DNA of 64,000 nt from Saccharina japonica (GCA_008828725.1 MEHQ01004509.1:124001-188000), one strand, 5' to 3'; counted from the stretch's first letter, positions 1-11,383 are shown. Program-made: numbers and translations. The notes: generated from the sequence alone by a model not told the origin.

Positions 1-35
1 TGTCTTTATTTGAAAAAATAAAAAGGAACCAATTG

Positions 36-258
36 CTGAGAGCGCCTTCGTGGCGTGGGTAGGCGGAATCCGACGCAAGTCGACGAGGGAAGAAAGTGCT
101 GAAATCTTCTCGCGATAAAAATGCAAGGCTAAAACCGTAGTGGGGGAGGAGGGAGAAGAGCCTGCTTTGTGACCCCGGATCTGAGTTACGACTAGGAAGG
201 AGAGAGAAAGGAAGGGCGAAGATTATAAATGGGTTGGAAAATAAATAAAAATAAAACA
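36..258 (+). mobile_element. tRNA-related SINE, 5'-truncated copy
   Basis: Matches the 3' two-thirds of the copy at 6810-7130: the segments gacgagggaagaaagtgctga, cgataaaaatgcaaggc, gaggagggagaagagcct and ccggatctgagttacgact in that order. The tail is A-rich. The tRNA-like head is missing. It abuts a minisatellite on its 3' side. Confidence 0.75.
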
Positions 259-314
259 GTTTTTGTGCCGACATTCCATCCTGTTCGTTCGATACAGGTT
301 AAACCATCGATCCA

Positions 315-705
315 CGAAACCGCACCGAACCACACTGTAGGATGTTTGCCCTTTTGAAAACCGAACCGCACCGCACCGTAGGCTTTGCGATATCGGAAAA
401 CCGCACCGAACCGCACCGTAGGAAAGAAAATATAGCCGAACCGCGCCGTAGGGTTCACGACATCTGAAAACCGCACCGAACCGCACCGTAGCGTTTACGA
501 TTTCTGAAAACCGCACCGAATCGTACCGTAGGAAATATCACAGCACCGAACCGCACCGTGTGACTGTCAATATCTGAAAACCGCACCGAACCGCACCGTA
601 AGATTCCCGATTTCTGAAACCCGCACCGAGCCGCACCGTAGGAAATATCCCAGCACCGAACCGCACCGTAGGATTTTCAATATCTGAAAACCGCACCGAA
701 CCGCC
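315..705. repeat. ACCGCACCGAACCGCACCGTAGG minisatellite, array 1
   Basis: About eleven imperfect copies of an ~40 bp unit made of an ACCGCACCGAACCGCACCGTAGG core and a short AT-rich spacer. Minus-strand open frames reading VRFGAV/YGAVRCG come from this array and are not genes. Confidence 0.9.
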
Positions 706-712
706 AGACTCA

Positions 713-952
713 TCCCACGGTAGGGGCGCAGCAGATTTGTCTGAGCTCCTCACATGAGGCGCTCAATATCTCGCCCAAAAAATGACTTCGGAAACATTCG
801 TTCGCGCAACCCGACCGAGCATTTCAATGCGGTAGCGCAAAACCAACATACCAGTAAAGTATTAATAGTATCCGGTGGTTACTCACGTGAGGAGCTCAAC
901 CGGTCAGAAAATATGAAGCCAAAAAGTGGTAGCCCTACCGTGGGATTTTCAA
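713..952. mobile_element. Small inverted-repeat element inserted in the minisatellite
   Basis: Left end TCCCACGGTAGGG and right end CCCTACCGTGGGA are exact inverse copies. A second inverted block follows inward (GAGCTCCTCACATGAG against CTCACGTGAGGAGCTC). It separates two pieces of the same minisatellite. Related right-end fragments (TGAG.AGCTCAACC.GTCAGA) lie at about 17620 and 18570. Confidence 0.65.
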
Positions 953-1058
953 TACTGTATCTGAAAACCGCACCGAACCGCACCGTAAGATGATCGATTT
1001 CTTAAAACCGCACCGAACCGCACCGTAGGAATGTCATAGAAACCGCACCGCACCGTGT
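941..1058. repeat. ACCGCACCG minisatellite, array 1 continued
   Basis: Three further units of the same ACCGCACCGAACCGCACCGTA repeat, on the far side of the inserted inverted-repeat element. Confidence 0.85.
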
Positions 1059-1367
1059 GCATCAAGATACGGTGCCAAAACCCGTTTGATCGGTTATTTA
1101 ACGGCTGCGGTTAACTTGAAACCGTATACAAACCGCGGCTCCATCGACCGTGGAACGGTGCTATAGGGTCACGGTTTCGCACGGTTTATGGCGATTTCTG
1201 CTCGGTTTCGTGTCAAAAGTGCTCCCGCTAGCTTGGCTGTTCTTATGGTATTTCATATTTTGATTATTAATTTTTTATTTTTGACGTTAGAATGCAAAAA
1301 AGTTGAATTATATACGTGGTATACTTATATATTCGGAGTATATAATAACTAAGGAGGAAAATAAATG

Positions 1368-1977
1368 CCTCCCGCCCCCACGGCGGTAGGGCCAGATTGA
1401 AGCAAGTAGTAATGGAGATGATAGAGAGTCGAAATAAATATAATAGGAATAAATAAGAAACAAATTGACGGCGCAGGTTCTTAATAGGAGTACAAATAAT
1501 AGAAACGATGGGGACATAAACACAACCAAAGATACAAGAGCTGCCAAACAGTTAGACTTTGCGCATAGGTTTCCTTTGTTTCCGTGATTTTCTGCTTTCG
1601 GGAATGTTATGAGTGGTCAACGCTGAATGAAGCTCATCATACTGCACATTGTCGGATGGCAAAGATGATGATAATAATGATAAGATATAATGACGCTTGA
1701 GGAAGGAAACAGGCGAGTAAGGACCAGAAACGAAGTCCTACTGTTTGGCATACTTTCTTGTAATCTTTCAGGATCTGACCGATATATTCACTGTCCCATC
1801 CGTTATTACTATTTTCTTCACCATATATTTGTGTACTCCTTAATAAAGTGAACCTTCGTGCCGTTCTCTAAGCTATGTGTTCCTATTTATTCCTATTATA
1901 ATTTGAGTTTTCGACCACTATCATCCTTCCCATGACTACTTGCTTCAATCTGGCCCTACCGCCGTGGGGGCGGGAGG
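1368..1977. mobile_element. 610 bp element with ~42 bp near-perfect inverted ends (MITE-like)
   Basis: Positions 1369-1409 and 1936-1976 are inverted copies (CTCCCGCCCCCACGGCGGTA...). An imperfect inverted match continues inward for about 60 bp more, through 'taataggaataaata'. There is no open frame of transposase size. This is the structure of a non-autonomous DNA transposon; the superfamily is not clear. Confidence 0.78.
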
Positions 1978-2667
1978 AACACAAGACTGTCAACGTGATA
2001 ACTCCGGAATTAAAGAAGAGTAAACAACGTCGACAGCTCTAGCACAAAGCGTGTAGGGTCAAACCTATCCTCGGTTGTCAATATTATAATGTCGGCGGAT
2101 TTCCGAACTCTAGATATAGGCCAACATACGAGTATAAGCATCCGTGCATGAACACATCCCTGCGCAAATATAAACGATCTTGCTCAACGACTGGCCTTGG
2201 CTAGGGTGAACAGTCACCGTCGCCAGTGTACGAGAGAGTGCTGTGCTGTCTTACGTACTCATGTGTATATATATACTCGTTTACCTGCACATGCATACGA
2301 ACTGCGCGGTAACACACATTGTCTTGCTCTTGGAGCCGGATCGTGGATACAAAACAACAACACATATAATACTGCTACCATACTGATTCTACCCGTGCGA
2401 ACACTTAGCTAATGTATAGCACCATATGCAGCACTTATTAGCACGAGTTTACCGCCCGGAAGAGTAACACAAGATCAGTGTAGTACGAGAGGAGAGTGTC
2501 TTATGAACTCGTAAATTAGTTTCTCGGTAACATCGCCACACCGCAGTATTATACCCCTCACATACATACTTTGTCGGAAGGAACGGCCCTACGGTAACTT
2601 TGTCGGAGATCACCGTGAAGCGTCTATCCATGCAAGTATCACCGAATATTGCACCCGCCTGTCATGT
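1978..2667. other. Stretch without recognisable features
   Basis: Only short open frames on both strands, none coding-like. I see nothing else in it. Confidence 0.5.
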
Positions 2668-3379
2668 TACGAGCTGGTCCGGCCGAGAGGATTATGGTGT
2701 ATTGGCCAGCTTTTTCCCAACGCAATTTTTCGAGTTTCGACCTGAAAATTTGTACGGAGCTCCCTAAGAGTACAACCGAACGATTCAAAGAGGGTCAAGT
2801 TTGTTTTTTTTTCGATGGCGGGATTTTATGGTCGTTTAAACAAAATTCCGGATCACGTTTTCGCCAATAAGTGAGGAAAAAAAACAAAAATCAACCTTGA
2901 CCCTCTTTGAAGCTGTAGACGACAACGATGCAAATCACGTGTTGAAACAAAAATGGAAAAAATCGATAATTTGGGTTGGGAAATCCAGATTTCGTGTCAA
3001 ACATCATAACATCTTAAGTTTGTATTGTAAACACTAGACACGTCATATCTCCTGATATACAACGAATTAGGGGATGGTGAGGATATCGATCGTCTTGTCA
3101 TGCCTCGAGGCATCTTCACACCAAGAATCAGCCTCATCCGCTGTCCGTCTGTTTCGGACTTTCGTACCGAATTTAGTATCGAGACACCCCCGTAAGTGTC
3201 GGGATTTTCTCGACATGATGTTTCTCGACGAAAACAACTCGGATTCGAAAAATTCTAACGTCTGCATATGCGCTGCAGGCCTGGGAACACTGCTGTAAAA
3301 TTTGAAGTCCTAGTGTTTCCAAACGATTGCAAAAATGCCGATAGAACGATTATCGTTTTTACGGCTGGACCAGCTCGTA
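2668..3379. mobile_element. 712 bp TA-flanked MITE, copy 1
   Basis: Ends TACGAGCTGGTCCGGCCG and CGGCTGGACCAGCTCGTA are inverted with one mismatch, and both copies in the window start and end in TA. TA duplication and short inverted ends suggest a Tc1/mariner-type non-autonomous element. No transposase frame is present. Inside is a perfect 15 bp inverted pair at 2785-2799 and 2896-2910. Confidence 0.82.
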
Positions 3380-4979
3380 GATCTCCGTATCTTATCGTGC
3401 AAACCAGATCTCGTGTGATCAACAACCTGGCGTCTCTTCGACGCGTACACAGACAAGAAGGAAAGTGCCACAGGCTCAAGCTGTGACCCTGGAGCCCGTA
3501 TTCATACTTGTATTCATACGAGTACGTATGTACGACGGGGATGCGTAGTTCATACCAGGTTCGTTTATACCAAGTACCAGACAGCACATACATACATACA
3601 TACATACTCGTACATACGTCAAGTACTCGTACGACGACGGGGATACTTGGTTTTTTATACCAGATACGTATCATGTACAAGAAAAAAAAACGCATTTTTT
3701 CAAGTTTGACATTTTGACATATCGATCGACAAACCCAACGACTGCGTCATAAACTCTGAACGCATCGCGCTGGTGAGGACCTCCGATCCACCCTACGAGC
3801 GTAGTGCCACAGTTCTCACGCCTCGGTCGATGATATGCGGAGGGCGCAGAGCAGGCGTCTGACGAAAACACAGTTGGTAGCTGAGTTCAAAACAGAACAC
3901 GAAAACTCTATGCGATCGCAAGAACGAGTGTTTTAAGGTTTTTCGACGAAGACCGTCGGACGCCGCAAGCAACCGCTCGCCCCCTAGACTACGAATCGTA
4001 TAATGATACCTTCGAGGCCGCTATGTACACTTGCTGGCCTTGCCTGGTACGAAGGTCGTTAGCCGTGGACTGAGTCTATGTCGAGATCGCAGGTCAATCG
4101 TCGCATGCAGAATATATGTTATATTTGTGGTTGATTTGGGAATTGGGCATCAAAGCGAACTGCTGTACGAAGATTTGTTTTTTTTCATCAGCACTACTCT
4201 AAATTGCTATGATAAAGTGGGCATCAAAGATCACTTGATTAAAGTATTGTTTTTTGGGCATCAGACGAACTATATATAATAGATAGATTGTACGTATTTC
4301 ATATTTTGTACTAATTTATTATTAACACGAAGTATTTTTTTTTTATCAGCTGATCTATATACGTATTTTTTATAAATTATCCGAAAAAATATTGAACTTG
4401 GATATCGGAAAAAACATGAGTAATACAAAAGTACGAAAAAATGGAAAATTCACAAATATACAATTACACAAATACACAGATACGCAAAAACACAGGGAAC
4501 CCGGAAATGCGTGCCACAGCGTGCACGCCAGCAAAGCTGCTTTGCCGCACATGGCCACACCCCACCGCCGACACCATCACACCGGGGCGTGAAAAGCTAC
4601 TACCGGTACGGAACTTGCGGATGCGCAGCCTTTCCCAGCCGAAGAGGTGCGAGCTACAAGCACATCCGGTCCGCAGCCCGCAGCCGGTGCCCCGGAGCCC
4701 GCAGCCAGTCAGTGTTGCGCAGTCCGCAGCTGGTCAGCAGTCGGCCGCCTGTGCAGCTTCGGCCCCCCACCCTACCGTCAGTTCTATGCTGGGGCCTGCA
4801 CTATCGGAAGCCGCCGCGACATGCCCTCCTCCGGCCGCGACGGCGCTATTAGTCGGCACAGTTCGTCGTGAATTAGTCGACGTTGCGGAGGAGAGCCTGG
4901 GGCAAGGTCTCCCCCTTGTGGTAGTTATTGCTCTCTTCACTTTGCGTAGAAAGTAAACAATATATATATGTACATTGCA
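3380..4979. other. AT-rich intergenic DNA with CATA microsatellite
   Basis: Contains gtattcatac/cgagtacgtatgtac direct repeats at 3495-3640, a CATA run near 3590, and an AT-rich stretch at 4260-4440. A GC-richer patch at 4650-4760 has imperfect ccgcagcc(g/a)gt repeats. The 171-codon frame at 4441 is not convincing. Confidence 0.5.
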
Positions 4980-5099
4980 CGAAAACCGTACGAACCCGCG
5001 GGTTTTGCGTTTTTTTTATACGATGCCTGTAGCGGTTTCGTTAGTGCAGTAGTGCCCCGAAAAAAGGGGCAAACACAGTAAGAAACCGCGGTTTGGTAC

Positions 5100-5512
5100 G
5101 GTTTATTCATACGGTGCACCGTGGAAAAACAGCGGTACCGCACCGTAGGGTGTACCACAGTACCGAACCGCACCGTAGGATTTACTAAATCTTAAAAACA
5201 GCACCGAACCGCACCGTAAGATTTCTGATTTTTGAAAACCGCACCGAACCGCACCGTAGGATGCATGAAAAAACCGAACCGCACCGTTGCATTTACGATT
5301 TCGGAAAACCGCACCGAACCGCACCGTAGGATTCCTGATTTCGGAAAACCGCACCGAACCGCACCGTAGGATGCACGAAAAAACCGAACCGCACTGTAGG
5401 ATTTACAATATCGGATAACCGCACCGGACCGCACCGTAATATTTCCGCTTTCTGGAAACCGCATCGAACCGGACCGTAGGATTTCCGAAAAAAATAAACC
5501 GCACCGTGCACG
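5100..5512. repeat. ACCGCACCG minisatellite, array 2
   Basis: About nine to ten copies of the same unit as at 315-705 (ACCGCACCGAACCGCACCGTAGGAT plus spacer), in the same orientation, with spacer types alternating 'tttctgatttttgaaa' and 'tgcatgaaaaa'. Confidence 0.9.
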
Positions 5513-5535
5513 GACGGTTAGCCGTAAAGAACCCT

Positions 5536-5660
5536 CATAATTTGCTCTCTCGACAGTCGGTGTCATTTGATAATAAAAACCTCCATGTGGGGAGAATTGA
5601 ACCCTCGACATCCGGCTCTGGAGGCTTCGTGGCTACCAGTTAGACCACCGGGGCGACCGG
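5536..5660 (-). mobile_element. tRNA-like SINE head
   Basis: On the minus strand it reads GGTCGCCCCGGTGGTCTAACTGGTAG, then GAGGGTTCAATTCTCC. Both pol III promoter boxes are recognisable (A box TGGTCTAACTGG, B box GGTTCAATTC). The 3' side does not pair with the 5' acceptor sequence, so this is a SINE head and not a functional tRNA. The body is cut off by the minisatellite. Confidence 0.75.
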
Positions 5661-5815
5661 CGTTGCAATCTTTCATGTGTGTGCGTTCTCCACCTTTCGG
5701 TAAACCTTTCTTTCCTCCGGTGGACATCCAGTACACCCAGTGTCCGCACCCACTCTTCAACCCTAGAGAGATACAAGAAGACAGTAGTTCCGTGTTCAGA
5801 AACCTCGTACGTACG

Positions 5816-5901
5816 CTTTTTTTTTTTTTTTCCATCCCATTTATTATCTTCGCACTTCTGTCTTTCTCCCTCCTTATTAACAGTCGTAACTCAGATCCGG
5901 G
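5816..5901 (-). mobile_element. SINE 3' tail fragment
   Basis: Carries ccggatctgagttacgac, gggagaaagacagaagtgcgaagataataaatggga-type sequence and a poly(A) (poly-T on the plus strand), the last ~85 bp of the SINE family. It is separated from the head at 5536-5660. Confidence 0.7.
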
Positions 5902-6021
5902 GTATACCACAGAGGGAAACTATTTTACTACATTGTTATGCAGTAAGCACAGCAGTGCACTTAATGAAAATACCATGTCGTCATGCTGGGTACGACAGAC
6001 ACGAACGAAACACAAGCGATG

Positions 6022-6729
6022 TACGAGCTGGTCCGGCCGAGACGATATTGCTGTATTCGCCAGCTTTTTCCCAGCTCAATTTTGCGAGTTTGGAGCTGAA
6101 ACTTTGCATAGAGCTTCATTAGAGTACAACCGAACGACTCAAAGCGGGTCTTTTTTATTTGTTTGAAAAGGTGGACCTATATGGCCGTTTCAAGAAAAAC
6201 GCAGATCACGTTTTCGCAAATATTTAAGGAAACAAAAACAAAAACAAAAAATACCCGCTTTGAAGCTGTAGACGAAAGCGATGCGAATCACGTGGGGAAA
6301 ACAAAATCGAAAAAAACGAAAAATTGGGCTGGGAAATCCATTTTTCGTGTCAAACATCATAACATCTTGAATTTGTATTGCGGATACTAGACACATATCT
6401 CCTGATATACAACGAATTAGGGGATGGTGAGTATATCGCCCGTCTTGTCATGCCTCAAGGAATGTTCACACCGAGAAACAGCCTCATCCGCTGTCCAACG
6501 GTTTCGGACTTTCGTACCGAATTTAGTTTCGAGACACCCCCGTTAGTGTCGGGATTTGCTCAACATGATGTTTCTCGACGAAAACAACTCGGATTCGAAA
6601 AATTCTAACGTCTGCATATGCGCTGCAGGCCTGGGAACACTGCTGTAAAATTTGAAGTCCTAGTGTTTCCAAACGATTGCAAAAATGCCGATAGAACGAT
6701 TATCGTTTTTACGGCTGGACCAGCTCGTA
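6022..6729. mobile_element. 708 bp TA-flanked MITE, copy 2
   Basis: Aligns end to end with 2668-3379, same orientation, with TACGAGCTGGTCCGGCCG at the left and CGGCTGGACCAGCTCGTA at the right. The internal inverted pair is kept (6139-6149 with 6253-6263) but with a matching base change on both arms. Confidence 0.82.
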
Positions 6730-6809
6730 GGAAATAAAACCAAAATAAAAGAAGAAAAACAAATCGAAAACAAAAAAAATGTCGATACGTGCCTCTCCGA
6801 AGGAGATTG

Positions 6810-7130
6810 TTTTTTTTTTTTTCCATCCATTTCATTGTCTTCGCACTTCCGTCTTTCTCCCTCCCTAGTCGTAACTCAGATCCGGGGTCACAAAGTAGGC
6901 TCTTCTCCCTCCTCTCCCACTACGGTTCTTGCCTTGCATTTTTATCGCGAGAAGTGTTCAGCACTTTCTTCCCTCGTCAACTCTCGTCGAATTTTGCTTA
7001 CCCACGCTATAATATGCGCTCTCGACAGTCGGTGTCATTTGAGAATAAAAACCTCCATGGGCAGAAACGAACCCTCGACATCCGGCCCTACAGGCTTCGT
7101 GGCTACCAGTTAGACCACCGGGGCGACCGG
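6810..7130 (-). mobile_element. Full-length tRNA-related SINE
   Basis: About 320 bp on the minus strand: head GGTCGCCCCGGTGGTCTAACTGGTAG with A box, B box GGTTCGTTTC, body with ccatggaggtttttattctc and gacaccgactgtcgagag, the shared gacgagggaagaaagtgctga and ccggatctgagttacgac blocks, and a poly(A) tail of about 12. It is the best-preserved copy and serves as a local reference. Confidence 0.85.
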
Positions 7131-7458
7131 CTAGATGTTGCAGATAATACAAAACAAAGACAAGTAAACAATACCCCGACACACGTAAAACCGATCGCCC
7201 CGGTGACTATTTTACAAAAAACAAAAGCAAAAAAAAAAACATGTACGAATACGTATACGAGCAGCATAGACAAGTGCTACGTACGTATTAGTTCGTCTGT
7301 TACCTTGCTACCCTATGTGTCGTCTCCTTCCTCATTTCGTAAGTCACGCCCCAACCCCGGAGAGGATGCGTTCGACAACAAAAAACTAAACTAAACTAAA
7401 GCATTGCCCCCTGGAGGACCTGCGGCGGGAGATATACCGAACAAATACATAGGATATA

Positions 7459-7590
7459 TAGGTTGTTCGTGGTATGGGGGGGGGTATATTTAATTAATTT
7501 AGCGAAAGAGGGAAAATATAATAATAAAGGTAGGTTGTTCGTGGTATGGGGGGGGTACAATTAATTAATTTAGCGAAAGAGGGAAAATAA
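7459..7590. repeat. 72 bp-spaced direct duplication with G run
   Basis: taggttgttcgtggtatggggg...tttagcgaaagagggaaaat occurs at 7459-7518 and again at 7531-7590, nearly identical. It looks like a recent local tandem duplication. Confidence 0.85.
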
Positions 7591-7850
7591 TATGGAGGTT
7601 CTTTTAATCAATTAATTCTGCAAAAGGGGCAGGAAGTATTTATTAATTGAGTCGTCGACCGACGTCGCCGGCTTGCACGGTTACGTACGTCCTGTAATTT
7701 TCCGCCAACGTGCTCTTCGTTCGTGGTAGAAATCACCCATGACTTCGGCTAAATTACTTCCCCCACTCCACCCAACTGACGCTTCGCCCCGTGTGCCTTG
7801 GCCACTTCACGGATTCCGTAGCTGTTTTCGATGGCAACGATGCCGGTCCC

Positions 7851-8180
7851 CTTTTTTTCTGATCCCATTTATTATCTTCGCACTTCCGTCTTTCTCCCTC
7901 CCTAGTCGTAACTCAGATCCGGGGTCACAAAGTAGGCTCCTCTCCCTCCTCCCCCACTACGGTTCTTGCCTTGGTTTTTATCGCGCAGAGGGTTCAGCAT
8001 TCCCAACGCTCGTCGACTTTCATCGAATTTTGCCAACTCACGCTCTCGCGCTTTCGGCTAGTCAAGATTTTGTTTTTTGCGAGAAAAAGTCCCTACGAGC
8101 ATGCACTCGGGGGGGCTCGAACTCACGATCTCGACTTCCACAGGCTTCGTGGTTACCTGCTAGCCTACCGGGGCGACCGG
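7851..8180 (-). mobile_element. tRNA-related SINE, second subfamily
   Basis: Shares the 3' body and ccggatctgagttacgac block with the copy at 6810-7130. Its head differs: GGTCGCCCCGGTAGGCTAGCAGGTAACC, B-box-like GAGTTCGAGCCC, then GTGCATGCTCGTAGGGACTT. The same subfamily is present at 11111. Confidence 0.8.
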
Positions 8181-9746
8181 CTACCCTGCAAGACGTTGAA
8201 GGCGATGGCGCCTTGACGTACCATTCGCTTTAGGTGTAGGCAGTCGGTGGTGGGCGAGCTTTGGCTGGGAGGTGTGGATGAAGGCGTCAGGCTTGTTGTG
8301 GTGGAGGAAGTCAAAACAGAGTGACAGATGGGAGGGGGGGGTGGGTGGTGCCTTCCACAATCGTCCAGCAAGTAAACATCCATACATGGCCAATCACTGC
8401 TAGGGACAGATATTATCCTCAATCGGGCCAATCACAAGAAGCGAGCAATACCGCTAGATCCCGATCGACCGCAAACAACAGTTGGGAATGTGTCACCGTG
8501 TCTTCTCTTGCGTACATGTCACCTTTGTGAATCGTACGCTTGCTCTGCCTCTCCCATAGTCGTAGTGGTGATCTCCACTGTTTTCGCTGACTGACGCATT
8601 GTTGTAATAAGTACGTAGTGGTCTCCAGTCATCAGCCGCATAATAAAATGACACCAAATCCAGGTCGCAGCAAAATACGGCAAATAAATGCGAGGCCCAA
8701 ATAACTCAACGAATTACCTGCTGTAGTAGTCGTCATTAGCACATCACATTACACTGGGGAACAGCCACTAGGCAACAATAACACCAACCAGGCTGAACTC
8801 ACAACGCATGACAGCATGTATGAATATGTCGACACATCGATTGTTGCCGAAATAGCGGGTAGGATGTTTTCTTGCCTCTTCCCTAGAACACCGTTCGTTC
8901 GCTCTTCTTGTTGTCGACAACAGGAAACTAATTGCACTAGCCATGTCCCCTTCGCAGTTAAATATGTATGGGCATGATCTATCACAGGTGAGCAATCATG
9001 CCAGGCCTCTCGGAACGCCAAATAATGCACCGAAAAATGCCCGACAAAGACTCTGCGTAAGACATCATGAATAATAATGCCGTCTCACAACTGAACCATA
9101 TTACTGCTGTCGACCTCGACCCAGCGAGAGCAAATCATAACATGACATCCATGACGCAACACAACACAAGGTATGAGTTCATCAATATAACCCACAATAG
9201 TACATAATTGTTGACAAGTACTCTACCAGGTACGTAGTTATCTCGCAACGCTAATACCTGCTATTATTATCGTGTTCATCCTGTTTATCTAGACACCCGC
9301 GTGCTACTAATAATAGCACGTACTGGAGCGCTAGGCTGTTTTGTCCATTGTGTATACTAGTCTGAGTTCTCCAGGTAAGTGCCTATTTGTAGTACTTGCG
9401 GAGGCACGCGTCGCGATGCCAGTAGTGTGACTCCCTATCATGTACATAATTTCGGTGTATTCATACCTCCAGAATATTATTTTTGGCATTCACGCAACTC
9501 TGCCGCCAGGGCAAGCAGTATTATAGCATACTGGACCAAACTTTCCGCGACCCCTTCAGATCAACACAATATTTTCCTGCGGGAACAAATCATTGTATTT
9601 TCTGCGACACCCGGCCCCCGTTTCGTACATTATCTAAAGCCTACGATACAACGCCATTTGTTTAATTAATTAATAGTATTTCAAGTCATTAATTAGTTTT
9701 CACCTTCGAAGGACACGATAACGATATGAAGAATAGGGCAACAACT
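8181..9746. other. Stretch without recognisable genes
   Basis: Short frames only. A G-rich run at 8330-8349 is the only low-complexity feature. I see nothing coding-like on either strand. Confidence 0.5.
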
Positions 9747-10510
9747 GCCAAAATCAGGTGTACCTGATCCATTTGAGCCAAAATCAGGTATATACTTGAA
9801 ACAAGTAAAAAACGCACGCCAAGAACGGTGTTTTTCATGACTTTTTGGCTGTGAGAAATAATCAAACATACTTTTGAATTTGCGCCTGAACAGCAGAATG
9901 ATAGCGAATGTTTGTGTCCTCCAAACTCTTGATAAATATTGTATGCTGTATTTAGTATGTACGGGTATTAATATATCTGTCGTATGCTTTCATTGATTTC
10001 GTGATCACACTCACTCGTATACGACGTGTATTTCCGTAATCTTGTTCGTACCAGGTACGTATATGTATAGAGTCGTAGCCACATTGATAGCATACGAACA
10101 AAGCATCGAGTTAATTTGAGACTGAACTGCTCGCTTTCCGTACCGTGTCATCGAGCAGCAGTACGTAATACCTGGTATATTACATCAGGTCCATTGCGCT
10201 GTATGCGCGGTTCGTATGATACGTTCCGTAGTTGTGGCGGTTCGTATGTACGTAGTGTTGTGATGTCTTCGTGTCGGGTGTATAGGAGACAGTGTACGTA
10301 TGGCCTCTGATTGGCTAAAAATTCGCCGAAATCAGTTGAAAGCTAAACAAAGTAGACAAATCCAGGTGTACCTGACCATTTCATGCCAAAATCAGGTACG
10401 ATGTGAGGCTGGCTAATGAGAGGTGTCCTATAATAGCGTGTGATTTGTACTTGGTTTTAGTGTAGTACCTGTTTTTGGCACCAAAGTGACCAGGTGTACC
10501 TGATTTTGGC
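9747..10510. mobile_element. ~760 bp element with ~48 bp imperfect inverted ends
   Basis: The left end (9747-9794) begins GCCAAAATCAGGTGTACCTG, continues TTTGAGCCAAAATCAGGTA, and is inverted at the right end (10463-10510). A third copy of the left-end sequence lies inside, at about 10354-10399. No transposase-size frame is present. Confidence 0.72.
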
Positions 10511-10561
10511 TGAAGCCCTAAAAAATAACAAACAAAATATTACACAACAAAGATGTGAAAC

Positions 10562-10606
10562 GAACACCAGAAGTCCCGGGTTCGAGTCCCGCCCAGATTG
10601 TGGTTC
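10562..10606 (+). other. tRNA-like 3' half (B-box containing)
   Basis: agtcccgggttcgagtcccgccca carries a perfect-looking pol III B box and T-arm-like stem. No matching 5' half is visible upstream, so it is probably another SINE remnant and not a tRNA gene. Confidence 0.4.
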
Positions 10607-11110
10607 CACGTTGTCTGGGTGGGCGACGGACCTGTTTGTCTGTGGCTCTTTTATTTCGCAATTATGTTTCTCTCTTGTACTGTCTACCGCAGCCCCCCCT
10701 GGGGGACACGACATAGTCACCATATCCCTTCTCGTGTTGTTGCGTTGGTTTCGCTGTTTCGCTTCTGTCTTCTGTCACTGCGTATGAATCTTTAGATATG
10801 ATTCGGTGTAGATCGTACGCAATATTGAAATCCAGTTTTGGTTGGAGGCTGAGGCGGAGTTGGGTAAGAAGCGTCGAACATCCGTTACGGGGGTTAGTCA
10901 AGGGAACAATAAGGGCGTGACTGTGGTAGGGAACCCCGGGTGGACGAAATAAGGGAGGAGACGGCAGACGGGGTACCACGGAACTAGACCGACTTGTAGT
11001 TCGGTATCACCCGTTTTAAGCTGCAGTGATACAAACTGCTGCGGCTGCTTTGAAGCTGCTTCGGTCCAGCTCTGAATATCTGCCCGTATTTCCATTACGC
11101 CCGTTCATTA

Positions 11111-11383
11111 CCGGTCGCACCGGTAGGCTAGCAGGTAACCACGAAGCCTGTGGAAGTCGAGATCGCGAGTCCGAGCCGCCCCCGAGTGCATGCTCGTAGG
11201 GACTTTTTCTCGCAAAATAAAAAAAGATCTCGCCTAGCGGAAAGCGCGAGAGCGTGAGTTGGAAAAATTCGATGAAAATCGACGAGCGCTGGGAAGGCTG
11301 AACTGTAGCGGGGAAGGAAAGACAGGAGCCTACTTCGTGACCCCCGATCTGAGTTACGACTATGGCTTGGGGGAGAAAAAAAA
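11111..11383 (+). mobile_element. tRNA-related SINE, second subfamily, plus strand
   Basis: Head ccggtcgcaccggtaggctagcaggtaaccacgaagcctg, then gtgcatgctcgtagggactttttctcgc, matching the copy at 7851-8180 in inverse orientation. It ends with gatctgagttacgact and an A-rich tail. B box is degraded (GAGTCCGAGCC). Confidence 0.8.

Noticed and set aside
315..705. CRISPR-like array
   Set aside because: Spacers are not unique, unit length drifts and the genome is eukaryotic.
192..753. Minus-strand frames of 70-97 codons rich in VRFGAV and YGAV
   Set aside because: They are translations of the ACCGCACCG minisatellite; the same peptides appear at 5103-5611 for the same reason.
4441..4956. 171-codon plus frame
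   Set aside because: Pro/Ala/Ser-biased, overlaps three other frames over a short GC-rich repeat patch, with no domain or splice context.
5586..5660. tRNA gene on the minus strand
   Set aside because: A and B boxes are present but the acceptor arms do not pair, and copies carry SINE bodies and poly(A) tails.
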